DNA from: Perlabentimonas sp964554585
GTDB lineage: Bacteria; Bacteroidota; Bacteroidia; Bacteroidales; Tenuifilaceae
Length of the DNA: 21,337 nucleotides
Reading direction: 5' to 3'
NCBI GenBank assembly: GCA_964554585.1
Contig: CAZKPD010000032.1
Location: forward strand, 1-21,337
Shown here in pieces: positions 1 through 7,888 of this stretch. A program made the position numbers and the translations under genes. The notes beneath the pieces were generated by a model. That model had not been told where the DNA came from and made no database searches. It saw only the letters and a program-made list of their open reading frames with translations. How positions within the stretch are numbered: the first letter of the stretch is position 1; every line of letters starts with the position of its first letter.

Positions 1-1503
1 ATTCAGGTTATCGGACCGGTTGTAGACGTCTCCTTCTATGGAGAATCAACAGAACTGCCCAAAATTAATGAGGCACTCACCATCACTCGAAGCGATGGAA
101 CTCCGCTCATCATTGAGTGCCAACAGCATATTGGTGAACACACTGTTCGAACCATTGCCATGGATTCTACCGACGGTTTGCATAGGGGGATGAAAGTGGT
201 CTCAACCGGGAAAACTATTACCGTTCCCACGGGACAGCAAATTAAGGGCAGGCTGCTAAACGTGATAGGCGATCCCATTGACGGCATGAAGGAGCTTAGC
301 ACAGAGGGGGAATACCAAATTCATAATCAGCCACCCAAGTTCGAGGATTTGAGCACAGAAACCGAGGTGCTTTATACTGGGATAAAGGTTATTGACCTTT
401 TGGAACCCTACGCAAAAGGAGGTAAAATTGGCCTCTTTGGAGGTGCAGGAGTAGGTAAGACGGTTCTTATCATGGAGCTAATCAATAATATTGCCAAACG
501 CTATGATGGGATGTCCGTGTTTGCCGGAGTGGGCGAGCGTACTCGCGAAGGAAACGATTTGCTTAGGGAGATGATAGAGTCTGATGTAATACGATACGGG
601 AAAGAGTTTAAAGAAAATATGGAGAAGGGAGGCTGGGACCTTTCTAAGGTAGATTTCAGCGAGTTGGAAAAATCCCAGGCAACATTAGTGTTTGGGCAGA
701 TGAATGAACCTCCGGGAGCACGTGCCACCGTTGCGCTAACCGGGCTAACCGTGGCAGAGTCGTTCCGTGACGGGGTTGACGCCGATGGGCAAGGGCGAGA
801 TATCCTTTTCTTTATCGATAATATTTTTAGGTTTACACAGGCAGGGAGTGAGGTGTCGGCACTTTTAGGGCGTATGCCCTCGGCAGTGGGATACCAGCCT
901 ACGCTTGCTACAGAGATGGGGATTATGCAGGAGCGAATTACCTCTACTCAAAAAGGTTCTATCACCTCGGTACAAGCAGTTTATGTTCCTGCTGATGACC
1001 TGACCGACCCGGCACCGGCCACCACATTCTCACACCTAGATGCCACCACCGTACTTAGTCGTAAAATTTCGGAGCTGGGTATTTACCCCGCTGTAGATCC
1101 GCTTGACTCCACCTCACGTATCCTTACGCCGAGTATTGTGGGTAAAGAGCATTACGATACAGCTCAAAGGGTAAAACAGCTTTTACAACGCTATACCGAA
1201 TTGCAAGATATTATTGCCATTCTGGGAATGGACGAGCTGAGTGAGGAGGATAAGCTGGTGGTACACAGAGCACGCCGTGTTCAACGCTTCCTTTCGCAGC
1301 CATTCCATGTGGCCGAAGCATTTACCGGACTGAAGGGTGCAATTGTTGACATAGCCGATACCATTAAAGGGTTTAATATGATCATGAATGGAGAGATGGA
1401 TAAGTATCCCGATACTGCATTTAACCTTGTGGGAACCATCGAAGAGGTTGTAGAGAAAGCTGAAAAACTGCTTGAAGCTGCTGAAAAAGAAAAGAGGTCA
1501 TGA
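1..1503 (+). CDS. atpD: ATP synthase F1 subunit beta (5' partial)
   Basis: Catalytic beta subunit of the F1Fo ATP synthase; it binds and converts ADP/ATP at the alpha/beta interface on the cytoplasmic face. The reading frame is open from the first base: the product begins IQVIGPVVDVSF, the conserved beta-barrel start, so only a few N-terminal residues are missing. Within the 500 visible residues the Walker A loop GGAGVGKT is at about 147-154, followed by GERTREGNDL with the catalytic glutamate, the Walker B region FFIDNIFRF, and the DELSEED segment (DELSEEDK) near the C-terminus. An ATG at 160 is internal and is not the true start. The stop overlaps the atpC start (ATGA at 1500-1503), so the two are translationally coupled. 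No key residue appears altered. Confidence 0.98.
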   Translation: MQVIGPVVDVSFYGESTELPKINEALTITRSDGTPLIIECQQHIGEHTVRTIAMDSTDGLHRGMKVVSTGKTITVPTGQQIKGRLLNVIGDPIDGMKELSTEGEYQIHNQPPKFEDLSTETEVLYTGIKVIDLLEPYAKGGKIGLFGGAGVGKTVLIMELINNIAKRYDGMSVFAGVGERTREGNDLLREMIESDVIRYGKEFKENMEKGGWDLSKVDFSELEKSQATLVFGQMNEPPGARATVALTGLTVAESFRDGVDADGQGRDILFFIDNIFRFTQAGSEVSALLGRMPSAVGYQPTLATEMGIMQERITSTQKGSITSVQAVYVPADDLTDPAPATTFSHLDATTVLSRKISELGIYPAVDPLDSTSRILTPSIVGKEHYDTAQRVKQLLQRYTELQDIIAILGMDELSEEDKLVVHRARRVQRFLSQPFHVAEAFTGLKGAIVDIADTIKGFNMIMNGEMDKYPDTAFNLVGTIEEVVEKAEKLLEAAEKEKRS

Positions 1504-1772
1504 GTATTAAATTAGAAATTATTACTCCTGAAGGGGTTTACCATAGCGAAATGGTAGATTTGGTAAGGGTGCCCGGAACCAAAGGGTCTTTTGCTATGCT
1601 TCGAGGTCACTTACCCATTGTTTCAACGCTTGAACCAGGGGTTATAAAAGTGGTTAAAAGTAACCACGAACGTTTTTTTAGGATTGAAGGGAAATCGATT
1701 GTTGAGCAAAACAATAACCACGTTACCATACTAACAACTTCCGTTGAGGAAACCGTTCCCTACGACAGGTAA
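1500..1772 (+). CDS. atpC: ATP synthase F1 subunit epsilon (short form)
   Basis: Epsilon subunit of the F1 central stalk, which links gamma to the c-ring. The 90 residues cover only the N-terminal beta-sandwich; the signature PGTKGSFAMLRGHLPIVSTL fits the family. Proteobacterial and Bacillus epsilons are about 130-140 residues with a C-terminal two-helix hairpin that can inhibit ATP hydrolysis. Here the protein ends right after the sandwich (VEETVPYDR), which is usual in Bacteroidota. Its ATG overlaps the atpD stop by 4 nt, and the alpha/beta hydrolase gene follows 12 nt after its stop, so all three are probably co-transcribed. Confidence 0.95.
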   Translation: MSIKLEIITPEGVYHSEMVDLVRVPGTKGSFAMLRGHLPIVSTLEPGVIKVVKSNHERFFRIEGKSIVEQNNNHVTILTTSVEETVPYDR

Positions 1773-1784
1773 ATCAAATAGGCA

Positions 1785-2519
1785 ATGTCACGTAACTATT
1801 TCCTTTTTTTTGTAATCCTTTTTTATGGCTTTGCCTCGATGGCTCAGCAAACCGTTAGGTTTATTGCAGAGGATGGGGTTGAGGTTACCGCTGATCATTA
1901 TGTTATTTCTACCCAGAAGCCCTATCTTATTCTGTTGCATAGAGAAGGGTCAAGCAGAGGCGAGTATCGTGAGATTGCACCAAAGCTGGCAAATTTGGGG
2001 TTTAACTGCTTGGCCGTTGATCTAAGAGTGGGTAATGAGGAGGCTTTTATTAAAAATCAAACGCATCTTGATGCAAAAGTTAAAGACCTTCCTATTTCTA
2101 TTTTGCATACACAGCAAGATATTAAGGCAGCCATTCATTTTGTAGCACAACGTACCTCTGAGCCCATTCTTTTAATGGGGAGTTCCTATTCCGCTTCTTT
2201 AGGTCTTATAGAAGCAACTCATAACTTTAAGGTTAAAGGCGTGGTCGCTTTTTCACCCTCCGAACTTCCTGGGAGTGGGATTGAAGTTAAAGAGGCCATT
2301 CAAAATGTGTATGTGCCCATTTTGGCTTTGGGAACAAAAATGGAGTACACTGAAATGGCTCAGCTGCTAGATCAAGTAAAAAAGCGCCATCTCACGCTGT
2401 TTAAACCCACTCGGGGCGAAGGAGCGCATGGGGCACCAGCCCTTTGGGAGAGCAACCCAAACCACAAAGAGTACTGGATGGTGCTAACCCAATTCTTTAG
2501 CCTACTACAAATAAAGTAG
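1785..2519 (+). CDS. secreted alpha/beta hydrolase (dienelactone-hydrolase-like)
   Basis: Predicted exported alpha/beta-hydrolase fold protein of 244 residues. Residues 1-20 are a hydrophobic signal peptide ending FASMAQQ. After it come LILLHREGSSRGEY (oxyanion-hole region, about 48-61) and a nucleophile elbow MGSSYSA with Ser134 in a G-x-S-x-S context rather than the standard G-x-S-x-G. GAHGAP supplies a candidate catalytic His215. The acid is unclear: where dienelactone-hydrolase relatives usually carry Asp after the sixth strand, this protein reads LGTKMEYTE, so Glu187 or Glu190 may serve. The substrate cannot be deduced. The gene starts 12 nt after atpC and probably shares its transcript, but nothing in the protein links it to ATP synthesis. 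Confidence 0.8.
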   Translation: MSRNYFLFFVILFYGFASMAQQTVRFIAEDGVEVTADHYVISTQKPYLILLHREGSSRGEYREIAPKLANLGFNCLAVDLRVGNEEAFIKNQTHLDAKVKDLPISILHTQQDIKAAIHFVAQRTSEPILLMGSSYSASLGLIEATHNFKVKGVVAFSPSELPGSGIEVKEAIQNVYVPILALGTKMEYTEMAQLLDQVKKRHLTLFKPTRGEGAHGAPALWESNPNHKEYWMVLTQFFSLLQIK

Positions 2520-2540
2520 CAAATAAACCTTTTCTTTCAG

Positions 2541-2548
2541 TACTTTTG
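2541..2548 (+). promoter_or_regulatory. candidate Bacteroidota -7 box for the U32 gene
   Basis: TACTTTTG is an exact match to TAnnTTTG, the -7 element of the Bacteroidota housekeeping sigma factor. It lies in the 106-nt gap after the hydrolase gene and would give a leader of roughly 70 nt before the ATG at 2626. I see no convincing TTG/TTTG -33 box at the expected distance, so the call rests on the -7 box and its position. Confidence 0.4.
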
Positions 2549-2625
2549 TTGCACCTAATCAGCATGCGCTACGGTGTGGTCTGCTATTGGATTACTCTAT
2601 AAAATTAAGGAGAAAAGGGATTATC

Positions 2626-3873
2626 ATGAAAAATAGTGTCGTTGAAATAATGGCACCGGCAGGAAACTTTGCATCCCTTTGGGCTGCAATACAGGGTGGT
2701 GCCAATTCGGTCTACTTTGGCGTAGGGCATCTAAATATGCGCGCCAAATCTACGATTAACTTTTCGGTTGACGATCTTCCGGAAATTATTAGGATTTGCA
2801 AAGAGCATTCTATTAAAACGTATCTTACTGTAAATACGGTGCTTTATGATCAGGATTTAGTCCCTATGCGCCAGATTATTGATAAGGCAGCAGAGGTTGG
2901 TATATCGGCTATTATTGCCAGTGATCAGGCTGCAATTATGTATGCACGTCAACGAGGGGTTGAGGTACACCTATCCACTCAGCTTAATATTAGCAATACC
3001 GAATCATTAAAGTTTTACTCACAATGGGCCGATGTAGTTGTTTTAGCCAGAGAGCTTTCTCTTTCTCAGGTTGCTGAAATAGCGATAAATATACGTCAGC
3101 AAAATATTGTGGGGCCGTCGGGGAAGCTCATTCAAATAGAACTGTTTGCCCATGGGGCTCTTTGCATGGCCATTTCAGGCAAGTGCTATCTAAGCCTACA
3201 CCAAGAGAACTCATCGGCTAACCGAGGGGCATGCCTACAGATCTGTAGGCGTTCATATATCCTTTCAGATAAAGAAACACAGGATGAGATAGAGGTGGAT
3301 AATGAGTACTTAATGTCACCTAAAGACCTATGTACTATTGGTTTTTTGAATAAGATTTTAGATTCGGGGGTTACCGTTCTTAAGCTTGAGGGTCGTGCTC
3401 GTAGCCCGGAGTATGTTAAAACGGTTACCCAATGCTACCGCGAAGCGGTTGAATCTATTCAAGATGGAACCTACGGTCAAGAGAAGATCAACCAGTGGAT
3501 GGAGCGTCTTTCAAGGGTCTTCAATCGGGGATTTTGGGACGGGTACTATTTGGGGCAAAGGTTGGGCGAGTGGAGTCACTCTTACGGAAGTTTGGCTACC
3601 GAACGGAAAGTATATGTGGGGCCTGTAACCAATTATTTCTCTAATCTGGGTGTTGCTGAGATTAAAGTTGAAGCAGCAGAGCTTCTTAAAGATGATAAAC
3701 TGCTGATTATTGGGCCTACTACAGGAGTGGTTGAACTAGTGGCTAAAGAGATAAGGGTAGATGATAAGCCTGTTTTAAAAAGTGAGCAAGGCGAAGCGTG
3801 TTCCATTCAAACTCCCCTTCCGGTAAGAAGGAATGATAAGCTATATCGCCTTGAGAGTGTACCAAAGCATTAG
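2626..3873 (+). CDS. trhP: peptidase U32 family tRNA 5-hydroxyuridine synthesis protein (TrhP/YegQ-like)
   Basis: U32-family protein, 415 residues. Characterised relatives (E. coli YegQ/TrhP, RlhA) hydroxylate RNA, TrhP making 5-hydroxyuridine at tRNA position 34; despite the family name they are not known proteases here. The N-terminal TIM-barrel begins EIMAPAGNFASLWAAIQGGA. The U32 signature ELFAHGALCMAISGKCYLS starts near residue 172 and contributes Cys180 and Cys187; Cys203 and Cys207 follow in NRGACLQICRR, a four-cysteine set consistent with an Fe-S cluster. A C-terminal beta-barrel (from about YVGPVTNY) ends in RRNDKLYRLE. I chose the ATG at 2626, preceded by AAGGAGA at 2607-2613, over a TTG at 2587 that would add 13 residues without family support. 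RlhA-like activity is an alternative. Confidence 0.85.
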   Translation: MKNSVVEIMAPAGNFASLWAAIQGGANSVYFGVGHLNMRAKSTINFSVDDLPEIIRICKEHSIKTYLTVNTVLYDQDLVPMRQIIDKAAEVGISAIIASDQAAIMYARQRGVEVHLSTQLNISNTESLKFYSQWADVVVLARELSLSQVAEIAINIRQQNIVGPSGKLIQIELFAHGALCMAISGKCYLSLHQENSSANRGACLQICRRSYILSDKETQDEIEVDNEYLMSPKDLCTIGFLNKILDSGVTVLKLEGRARSPEYVKTVTQCYREAVESIQDGTYGQEKINQWMERLSRVFNRGFWDGYYLGQRLGEWSHSYGSLATERKVYVGPVTNYFSNLGVAEIKVEAAELLKDDKLLIIGPTTGVVELVAKEIRVDDKPVLKSEQGEACSIQTPLPVRRNDKLYRLESVPKH

Positions 3874-3905
3874 GTGAGAAGCTCTATCTGTCAGATATTA
3901 AGAAA

Positions 3906-3943
3906 ATAATAGGGTTAGCGATACGCTATTATCCTCATTTTTT
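3906..3943 (+). terminator. candidate intrinsic terminator after the U32 gene
   Basis: A 7-bp inverted repeat, ATAATAG at 3906-3912 and CTATTAT at 3926-3932, is followed five bases later by six T residues (3938-3943). An alternative inner hairpin, TAGCG/CGCTA around an ATA loop, uses the same bases. It begins 32 nt after the trhP stop. The stem is AT-rich, so strength is uncertain. Confidence 0.4.
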
Positions 3944-4022
3944 GAGATAGTTTTCCCTGTCGTAGCACCCATTATTAGTACCTAAAGTGGAAATATTTTT
4001 ACAATAATGCTAAAAGCGAGTT

Positions 4023-4056
4023 TTTGTTTAACATTTTTTTATATATTTAATTTTTG
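4023..4056 (+). promoter_or_regulatory. possible promoter for the universal stress protein gene
   Basis: In the 218-nt gap before the USP gene, TTTG (4023-4026) and AATTTTTG (4049-4056, one mismatch to TAnnTTTG) are 22 nt apart, close to the usual Bacteroidota spacing. TATATTTA at 4042-4049 is a competing one-mismatch box. The region is very AT-rich, so chance matches are likely. Confidence 0.25.
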
Positions 4057-4091
4057 AAACTTTCATGGTGCTTTCTTAACCCAATAATGCT

Positions 4092-4922
4092 ATGGATTCA
4101 AAACAACAAAAGCTGATTGTCCCTTGGGATTTTACTCCTGTTTCCGAAAATGCCCTACTTTATGCCCTTAAAATCGGGACTTTTTTTGAGCAGTTTAGTA
4201 TTGACCTGATTCACGTTATAGAGTCTTCAGGTATCTTCTCCAAGGGTAAGTTAACCGTACAAGAGGCTACCGAAAAGTTAAAAGCTGATGCTGCTCGTAT
4301 AAAAGAACAGCATGGTATAGAAGTAAAAACCATTGTACAGGAAGGGAACATCTTCTATACCATAAATGAGCATGCTTTCGATGTTGAGGCGGTTTTTGTA
4401 ATTATGGGAACTCACGGGATTAAAGGTGTTCAAAAACTCACAGGTAGCCGTGCGCTTAAAGTTATTGCCGGCTCCAATGTGCCCTATTTGGTTATCCAGG
4501 ATGCTCCACAATCCGAACGAATTTTCCAGAATATTGTGTTCCCTCTTGATTATAGGGCTAGTGAAAAAGAACGTCTTCCTTGGGCTATTAAAGCAGCTAA
4601 ACAGTTTAATGCACGGATCCATATCTTTTTACCCCATGCGACTGATTCGGGGATCCAAAAGAAGATTAACGGAAACTTGACCGTTGCTAAAAGACATTTT
4701 GAGGCGAATGAGATTGAGTTTGATGTACATAGCTCGGTGAAGGGTGGAAGTTTCTCTTCCGAAGTGGTTAAGCTGGCAGTGGATATTGAGGCAGACCTTA
4801 TCCTTATCATGACCACACCAAATCTTGATTTTACTGACTATATATTTGGAGCTCAAGAACAGTATGTAATTGCTAACGACGCGAAATTGCCTGTAATGTG
4901 CATTAACCCATCAATGGTTTAA
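4092..4922 (+). CDS. universal stress protein, tandem UspA domains
   Basis: Cytoplasmic protein of 276 residues with two UspA-type domains, about 6-136 and 144-273. Domain 1 begins KLIVPWDFTPVSENAL and contains the nucleotide-binding loop GTHGIKGVQKLTGS (106-119), a version common in Bacteroidota, followed by ALKVIAGSNVPYLVI. In domain 2 the equivalent loop reads MTTPNLDFTDYIFGAQ, so the glycine pattern is largely lost and that half probably does not bind ATP. Its role in stress or energy limitation is inferred from the family only. It has its own upstream gap, and its stop overlaps the rsgA stop on the other strand. A strong terminator follows inside rsgA. Confidence 0.88.
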   Translation: MDSKQQKLIVPWDFTPVSENALLYALKIGTFFEQFSIDLIHVIESSGIFSKGKLTVQEATEKLKADAARIKEQHGIEVKTIVQEGNIFYTINEHAFDVEAVFVIMGTHGIKGVQKLTGSRALKVIAGSNVPYLVIQDAPQSERIFQNIVFPLDYRASEKERLPWAIKAAKQFNARIHIFLPHATDSGIQKKINGNLTVAKRHFEANEIEFDVHSSVKGGSFSSEVVKLAVDIEADLILIMTTPNLDFTDYIFGAQEQYVIANDAKLPVMCINPSMV

Positions 4923-5842
4923 ACCCGATACTTGTTCTCTTCATCGTATAGGATACTGATATAGCTGTAGTAGCGCGAAGAGTGTATAAGGCCGTTATCC
5001 ACGGCCTTTTTTACTGAACAGCCGGGTTCGTGGTCGTGCGTACAGTTGGGAAACTGGCAACCTTGCGCATACCTAAAAATCTCTGGGAAAAAGTGGTAAA
5101 TTTCACGCTTATCCATATCTACTAAACCAAATCCTTTAATTCCCGGAGTATCAATAATAAAACCGCCATTAGCTAAAGGAAACATCTCACTAAATGTAGT
5201 TGTGTGTTTCCCTTTTAAATGGTAGTGAGATATCTCCGCTGTTTTAAGTTTTAGTCCGGGTTCAACCTTGTTGATTAAGCTGCTTTTTCCAACCCCTGAA
5301 TTCCCAGATATAAGGCTAATGCGCTGGTGTAAAAGGGATGATACCTCTTCAAGGCCTTGTTCAGTAAGGACAGAGGTTTTGTAGCAGGGGTATAGTGGGC
5401 TATAGATTGAGAGGTAGTAGTTTAGCTTCTCCTCCAATTCGCCGTCAAATAGATCAATTTTATTGAAAAGTAACACAGCTGGAATCTGGTAGGCCTCGGC
5501 AGTAGCCAGGTATCTGTCAATAAACACAAGGCTAGTTTCCGGAAAGTCGATGGTAACCACTAAAACAGCTTGGTCAATGTTTGCTGCAATGATATGCGCT
5601 TCGCGCGAAAGGTTTGAGGATTTCCGAATGATATAGTTTTTTCGTGGAATAACTGCGGTGATATTACCTGTATTCCCATCGCCTTCAAGCTCAATGCTGA
5701 CCATGTCACCCACTGCAATAGGGTTCGTGGTTTTGATAGATTTGAGTCTAAATTTACCCCTTACCTTGCATTGTACCACTTTCCCGTCATTACCCAACAC
5801 GGTGTACCAGCTTCCCGTTGATTTTAGAACCCTTCCTTGCAT
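4919..5842 (-). CDS. rsgA: ribosome small-subunit maturation GTPase RsgA
   Basis: Circularly permuted GTPase that acts late in 30S subunit assembly and is stimulated by the 30S particle. The 307-residue protein has the RsgA order: an N-terminal OB-fold (about 1-65), G4 NKID at 127-130, G1 GNSGVGKS at 180-187, a threonine-rich switch (HTTTFSEM), G3 DTPGIKGFG from 231, and a C-terminal zinc site formed by Cys262, Cys267, His269 and Cys275. All expected residues are present. It lies 39 nt after the YitT-type gene on the same strand and is probably the last gene of that operon. It converges on the USP gene with the two stop codons overlapping in TTAA at 4919-4922. Confidence 0.96.
   Translation of the reverse strand: MQGRVLKSTGSWYTVLGNDGKVVQCKVRGKFRLKSIKTTNPIAVGDMVSIELEGDGNTGNITAVIPRKNYIIRKSSNLSREAHIIAANIDQAVLVVTIDFPETSLVFIDRYLATAEAYQIPAVLLFNKIDLFDGELEEKLNYYLSIYSPLYPCYKTSVLTEQGLEEVSSLLHQRISLISGNSGVGKSSLINKVEPGLKLKTAEISHYHLKGKHTTTFSEMFPLANGGFIIDTPGIKGFGLVDMDKREIYHFFPEIFRYAQGCQFPNCTHDHEPGCSVKKAVDNGLIHSSRYYSYISILYDEENKYRV
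4988..5012 (+). terminator. intrinsic terminator of the USP gene inside rsgA
   Basis: AAGGCCGT (4988-4995) and ACGGCCTT (5001-5008) form a perfect 8-bp, mostly GC stem with a 5-nt loop, and the T run continues to 5012 (six Ts from 5007). It lies 66 nt after the USP stop and faces the plus strand only; on the minus strand the run of As precedes the hairpin. The same bases encode RsgA residues of about 278-286, just after the zinc site. Confidence 0.8.
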
Positions 5843-5881
5843 TTTATCAGCTCTTGTGTTTATACTGATATAAAAGTATGT

Positions 5882-6799
5882 TTATGGGATATAATCCTCG
5901 CTAATGGGCTTAAATCCATATCCTAGGATCTCATTGGCATTAATGACCGTAATAAATGCATTGGGATCCACTTTTACGATAAAATCCTTGATCATATACA
6001 CCTCTCGGCGGCTCACATTAGTGAAAATAATCTTCCTTTCCTGCCCTTTGTACATCCCTGTGGCATTAATCATAGTTCCGCCCCGCTCTATATCCTCAAT
6101 AAGCATTTTTTTAATGGCTTCGTACTCATCCGAAATGATAAAGAGGGTTTTTTCGTAGCTGGCACCCTGAATGGTCAGGTCAATAACCCTTCCGGTAATG
6201 TAAATGACAATCCAAGAGTAGAGAGGAATTTCCCAGTCTTTAAAGGCTGCTAAAGCAAGGAGTACGATGGCTGAATCAACAATGATCATAAGCTGGCCCA
6301 ATGGCAACCGGGTGTATTTGGCAATAATCATGGCAATGATATCTGAGCCTCCGCTAGTAGCCTTGGACCTAAAAATAAGGCCCAATCCAAATCCAACTAA
6401 TACGCCTCCAAATACTGAGGAAAGTAAGGCGTTATCAACTAACGGTTCGTATCCGAACATCCAGTGTTGAACGTCTATAAAAATGGAGGTGAGGGTAAAT
6501 CCAATTACCGTTTTAACCCCAAACTTTGGTCCAAGAATCTTAATGCCTAATAGAGTGAGAGGTATGTTCAAAGCTAAGCCAACGGCTCCAATGGGCAACC
6601 CCTCGGGAGCCCAGCTAAAAAGTCCTTCAGTGAGGTAGTGAACAATAATACCGATACCATATACTCCGCCAGGTGCGATTTTGTGTGGATCGATAAAAAG
6701 GACAAACCCCGAGGCGAGAATAAACGAACCAACAATAATTAGGCTCCAAACCTTAAACCACTGCTTGGATAAAAATTTTTCTTTAGATAGATAACCCAT
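5882..6799 (-). CDS. YitT family membrane protein
   Basis: Inner-membrane protein of 305 residues with about five to six hydrophobic segments in the first 210 residues and a soluble C-terminal DUF2179 domain (about 215-297, ending VINANEILGYGF). The motif RSKATSGGSDIIA (144-156) and the early DPHKIAPGGVYGIG are typical of the YitT/DUF161 family. The molecular function of the family is not firmly established, and transport is often presumed. It begins 21 nt after the prenyl synthase stop and ends 39 nt before rsgA, so it is the middle gene of a likely three-gene unit. Start ATG at 6799. Confidence 0.88.
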   Translation of the reverse strand: MGYLSKEKFLSKQWFKVWSLIIVGSFILASGFVLFIDPHKIAPGGVYGIGIIVHYLTEGLFSWAPEGLPIGAVGLALNIPLTLLGIKILGPKFGVKTVIGFTLTSIFIDVQHWMFGYEPLVDNALLSSVFGGVLVGFGLGLIFRSKATSGGSDIIAMIIAKYTRLPLGQLMIIVDSAIVLLALAAFKDWEIPLYSWIVIYITGRVIDLTIQGASYEKTLFIISDEYEAIKKMLIEDIERGGTMINATGMYKGQERKIIFTNVSRREVYMIKDFIVKVDPNAFITVINANEILGYGFKPISEDYIP

Positions 6800-6820
6800 G
6801 GTTAGGTATTTAGTAAAAGT

Positions 6821-7795
6821 TTAACTTTTCCTGTTCATTATCTTCTCAGCCAACTCGTTAAGCACCTCTTTTCTTTCAGGATGTAAATCTATCTGCTCAA
6901 GCGCGTTTTGTGCTTTTTGGCTGTATTCCCAAATTTTTTCTTCGGTAATTTGTTCAACACCCACCTCTTTATAAATGTTTATTACCCCATTTATCCTTTC
7001 TTGTGGATCAATATCCTTAGCCTTAAAGTAATGGTTAAGCTGCTCCAGGTTTTTGCCTGTGGCTACGCTAAAGGCCTTAATGGTTAGGAATGTCTTCTTA
7101 TTCTCAAGGATATCGCCCCCAATTTTCTTACCAAATGCATTGGGGTTTCCAAAAGAGTCAAGCAGATCATCCTGAAGTTGGAATGCCATTCCTAAATTCT
7201 TGGCAAAATCCCCCATTAGCTCGATATCCTTTTGGGATGCTCCTCCAATGGTTGCACCAATTTGTGCTGCACCATCCAGAAGAATAGAGGTTTTGAGTTC
7301 AATCATTTTTAGGTAATCATCCTCTGTTACCACGGGTGATGTTTCAAAGTTTAGGTCATACTGTTGCCCATCGCAAACCCCCAGACCAATGCAATTAAAT
7401 AGTTTAAGCACTTGGGCAAGATGTTCCGCAGGAGTTTTGGCAATAAGCTGATAAGCTAAAATGTTGAGCGCATCACCCGATAGGATGGCGATATTTGACC
7501 CCCATTTTGAAAAAACCGTCGGCTGCCCACGTCTTATGGGGGCATTATCCATTATATCATCGTGAATAAGCGTGAAGTTATGGAACATTTCAATTGCCAG
7601 TGCAGGGTTTACGGCTTTATCTATGGAATCAGAAAAAGCATTGCATGCTGCTAATACCAATACCGGGCGAATACGTTTTCCTCCCGAGGATAGGGTGTAG
7701 GTAATGGGTTCGTAGAGTTGCTTTGGTTCTTGGGGTAGGCTTATATTTTTAATACCCTTATCTACCATTTGGGTGAGTTCTTCGAGACTATACAT
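6821..7795 (-). CDS. polyprenyl diphosphate synthase (FPP/GGPP synthase family)
   Basis: Short-chain trans-isoprenyl diphosphate synthase, 324 residues, condensing IPP with allylic diphosphates for quinone, carotenoid or lipid-carrier precursors. The substrate motif GGKRIRP is at 38-44, the first aspartate-rich motif DDIMD at 79-83 with downstream RRG, and the second, DDLLD, at 209-213 (FQLQDDLLD), followed by GKKIGGD. The first motif lacks the two-residue insertion of bacterial FPP synthases, and Phe74 and Thr75 occupy the -5 and -4 positions, the arrangement of archaeal type I GGPP synthase. A C20 product is therefore plausible, but chain length cannot be fixed from sequence. It is the first gene of the minus-strand unit with yitT and rsgA. 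Confidence 0.92.
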   Translation of the reverse strand: MYSLEELTQMVDKGIKNISLPQEPKQLYEPITYTLSSGGKRIRPVLVLAACNAFSDSIDKAVNPALAIEMFHNFTLIHDDIMDNAPIRRGQPTVFSKWGSNIAILSGDALNILAYQLIAKTPAEHLAQVLKLFNCIGLGVCDGQQYDLNFETSPVVTEDDYLKMIELKTSILLDGAAQIGATIGGASQKDIELMGDFAKNLGMAFQLQDDLLDSFGNPNAFGKKIGGDILENKKTFLTIKAFSVATGKNLEQLNHYFKAKDIDPQERINGVINIYKEVGVEQITEEKIWEYSQKAQNALEQIDLHPERKEVLNELAEKIMNRKS

Positions 7796-7880
7796 GTAGT
7801 TTTACTTTGTTTTTTAAAATAAAAGATAATTCAGGTGAAGATCAACTATTAATAATTTTTATGGTTAGCTGTTTAAAATG

Positions 7881-7888
7881 CAAAGATA
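7881..7888 (-). promoter_or_regulatory. candidate -7 box for the prenyl synthase operon
   Basis: On the minus strand this reads TATCTTTG followed by C, an exact TAnnTTTG match. It would give a leader of about 80 nt before the ATG at 7795 and would drive the prenyl synthase, yitT and rsgA genes. No clear -33 TTTG is seen at the expected spacing. Confidence 0.45.

Noticed and set aside
2587..2628. TTG start for the U32 protein, adding 13 residues
   Set aside because: The ATG at 2626 has an AAGGAGA site upstream and places the start directly before the conserved EIMAPAG segment.
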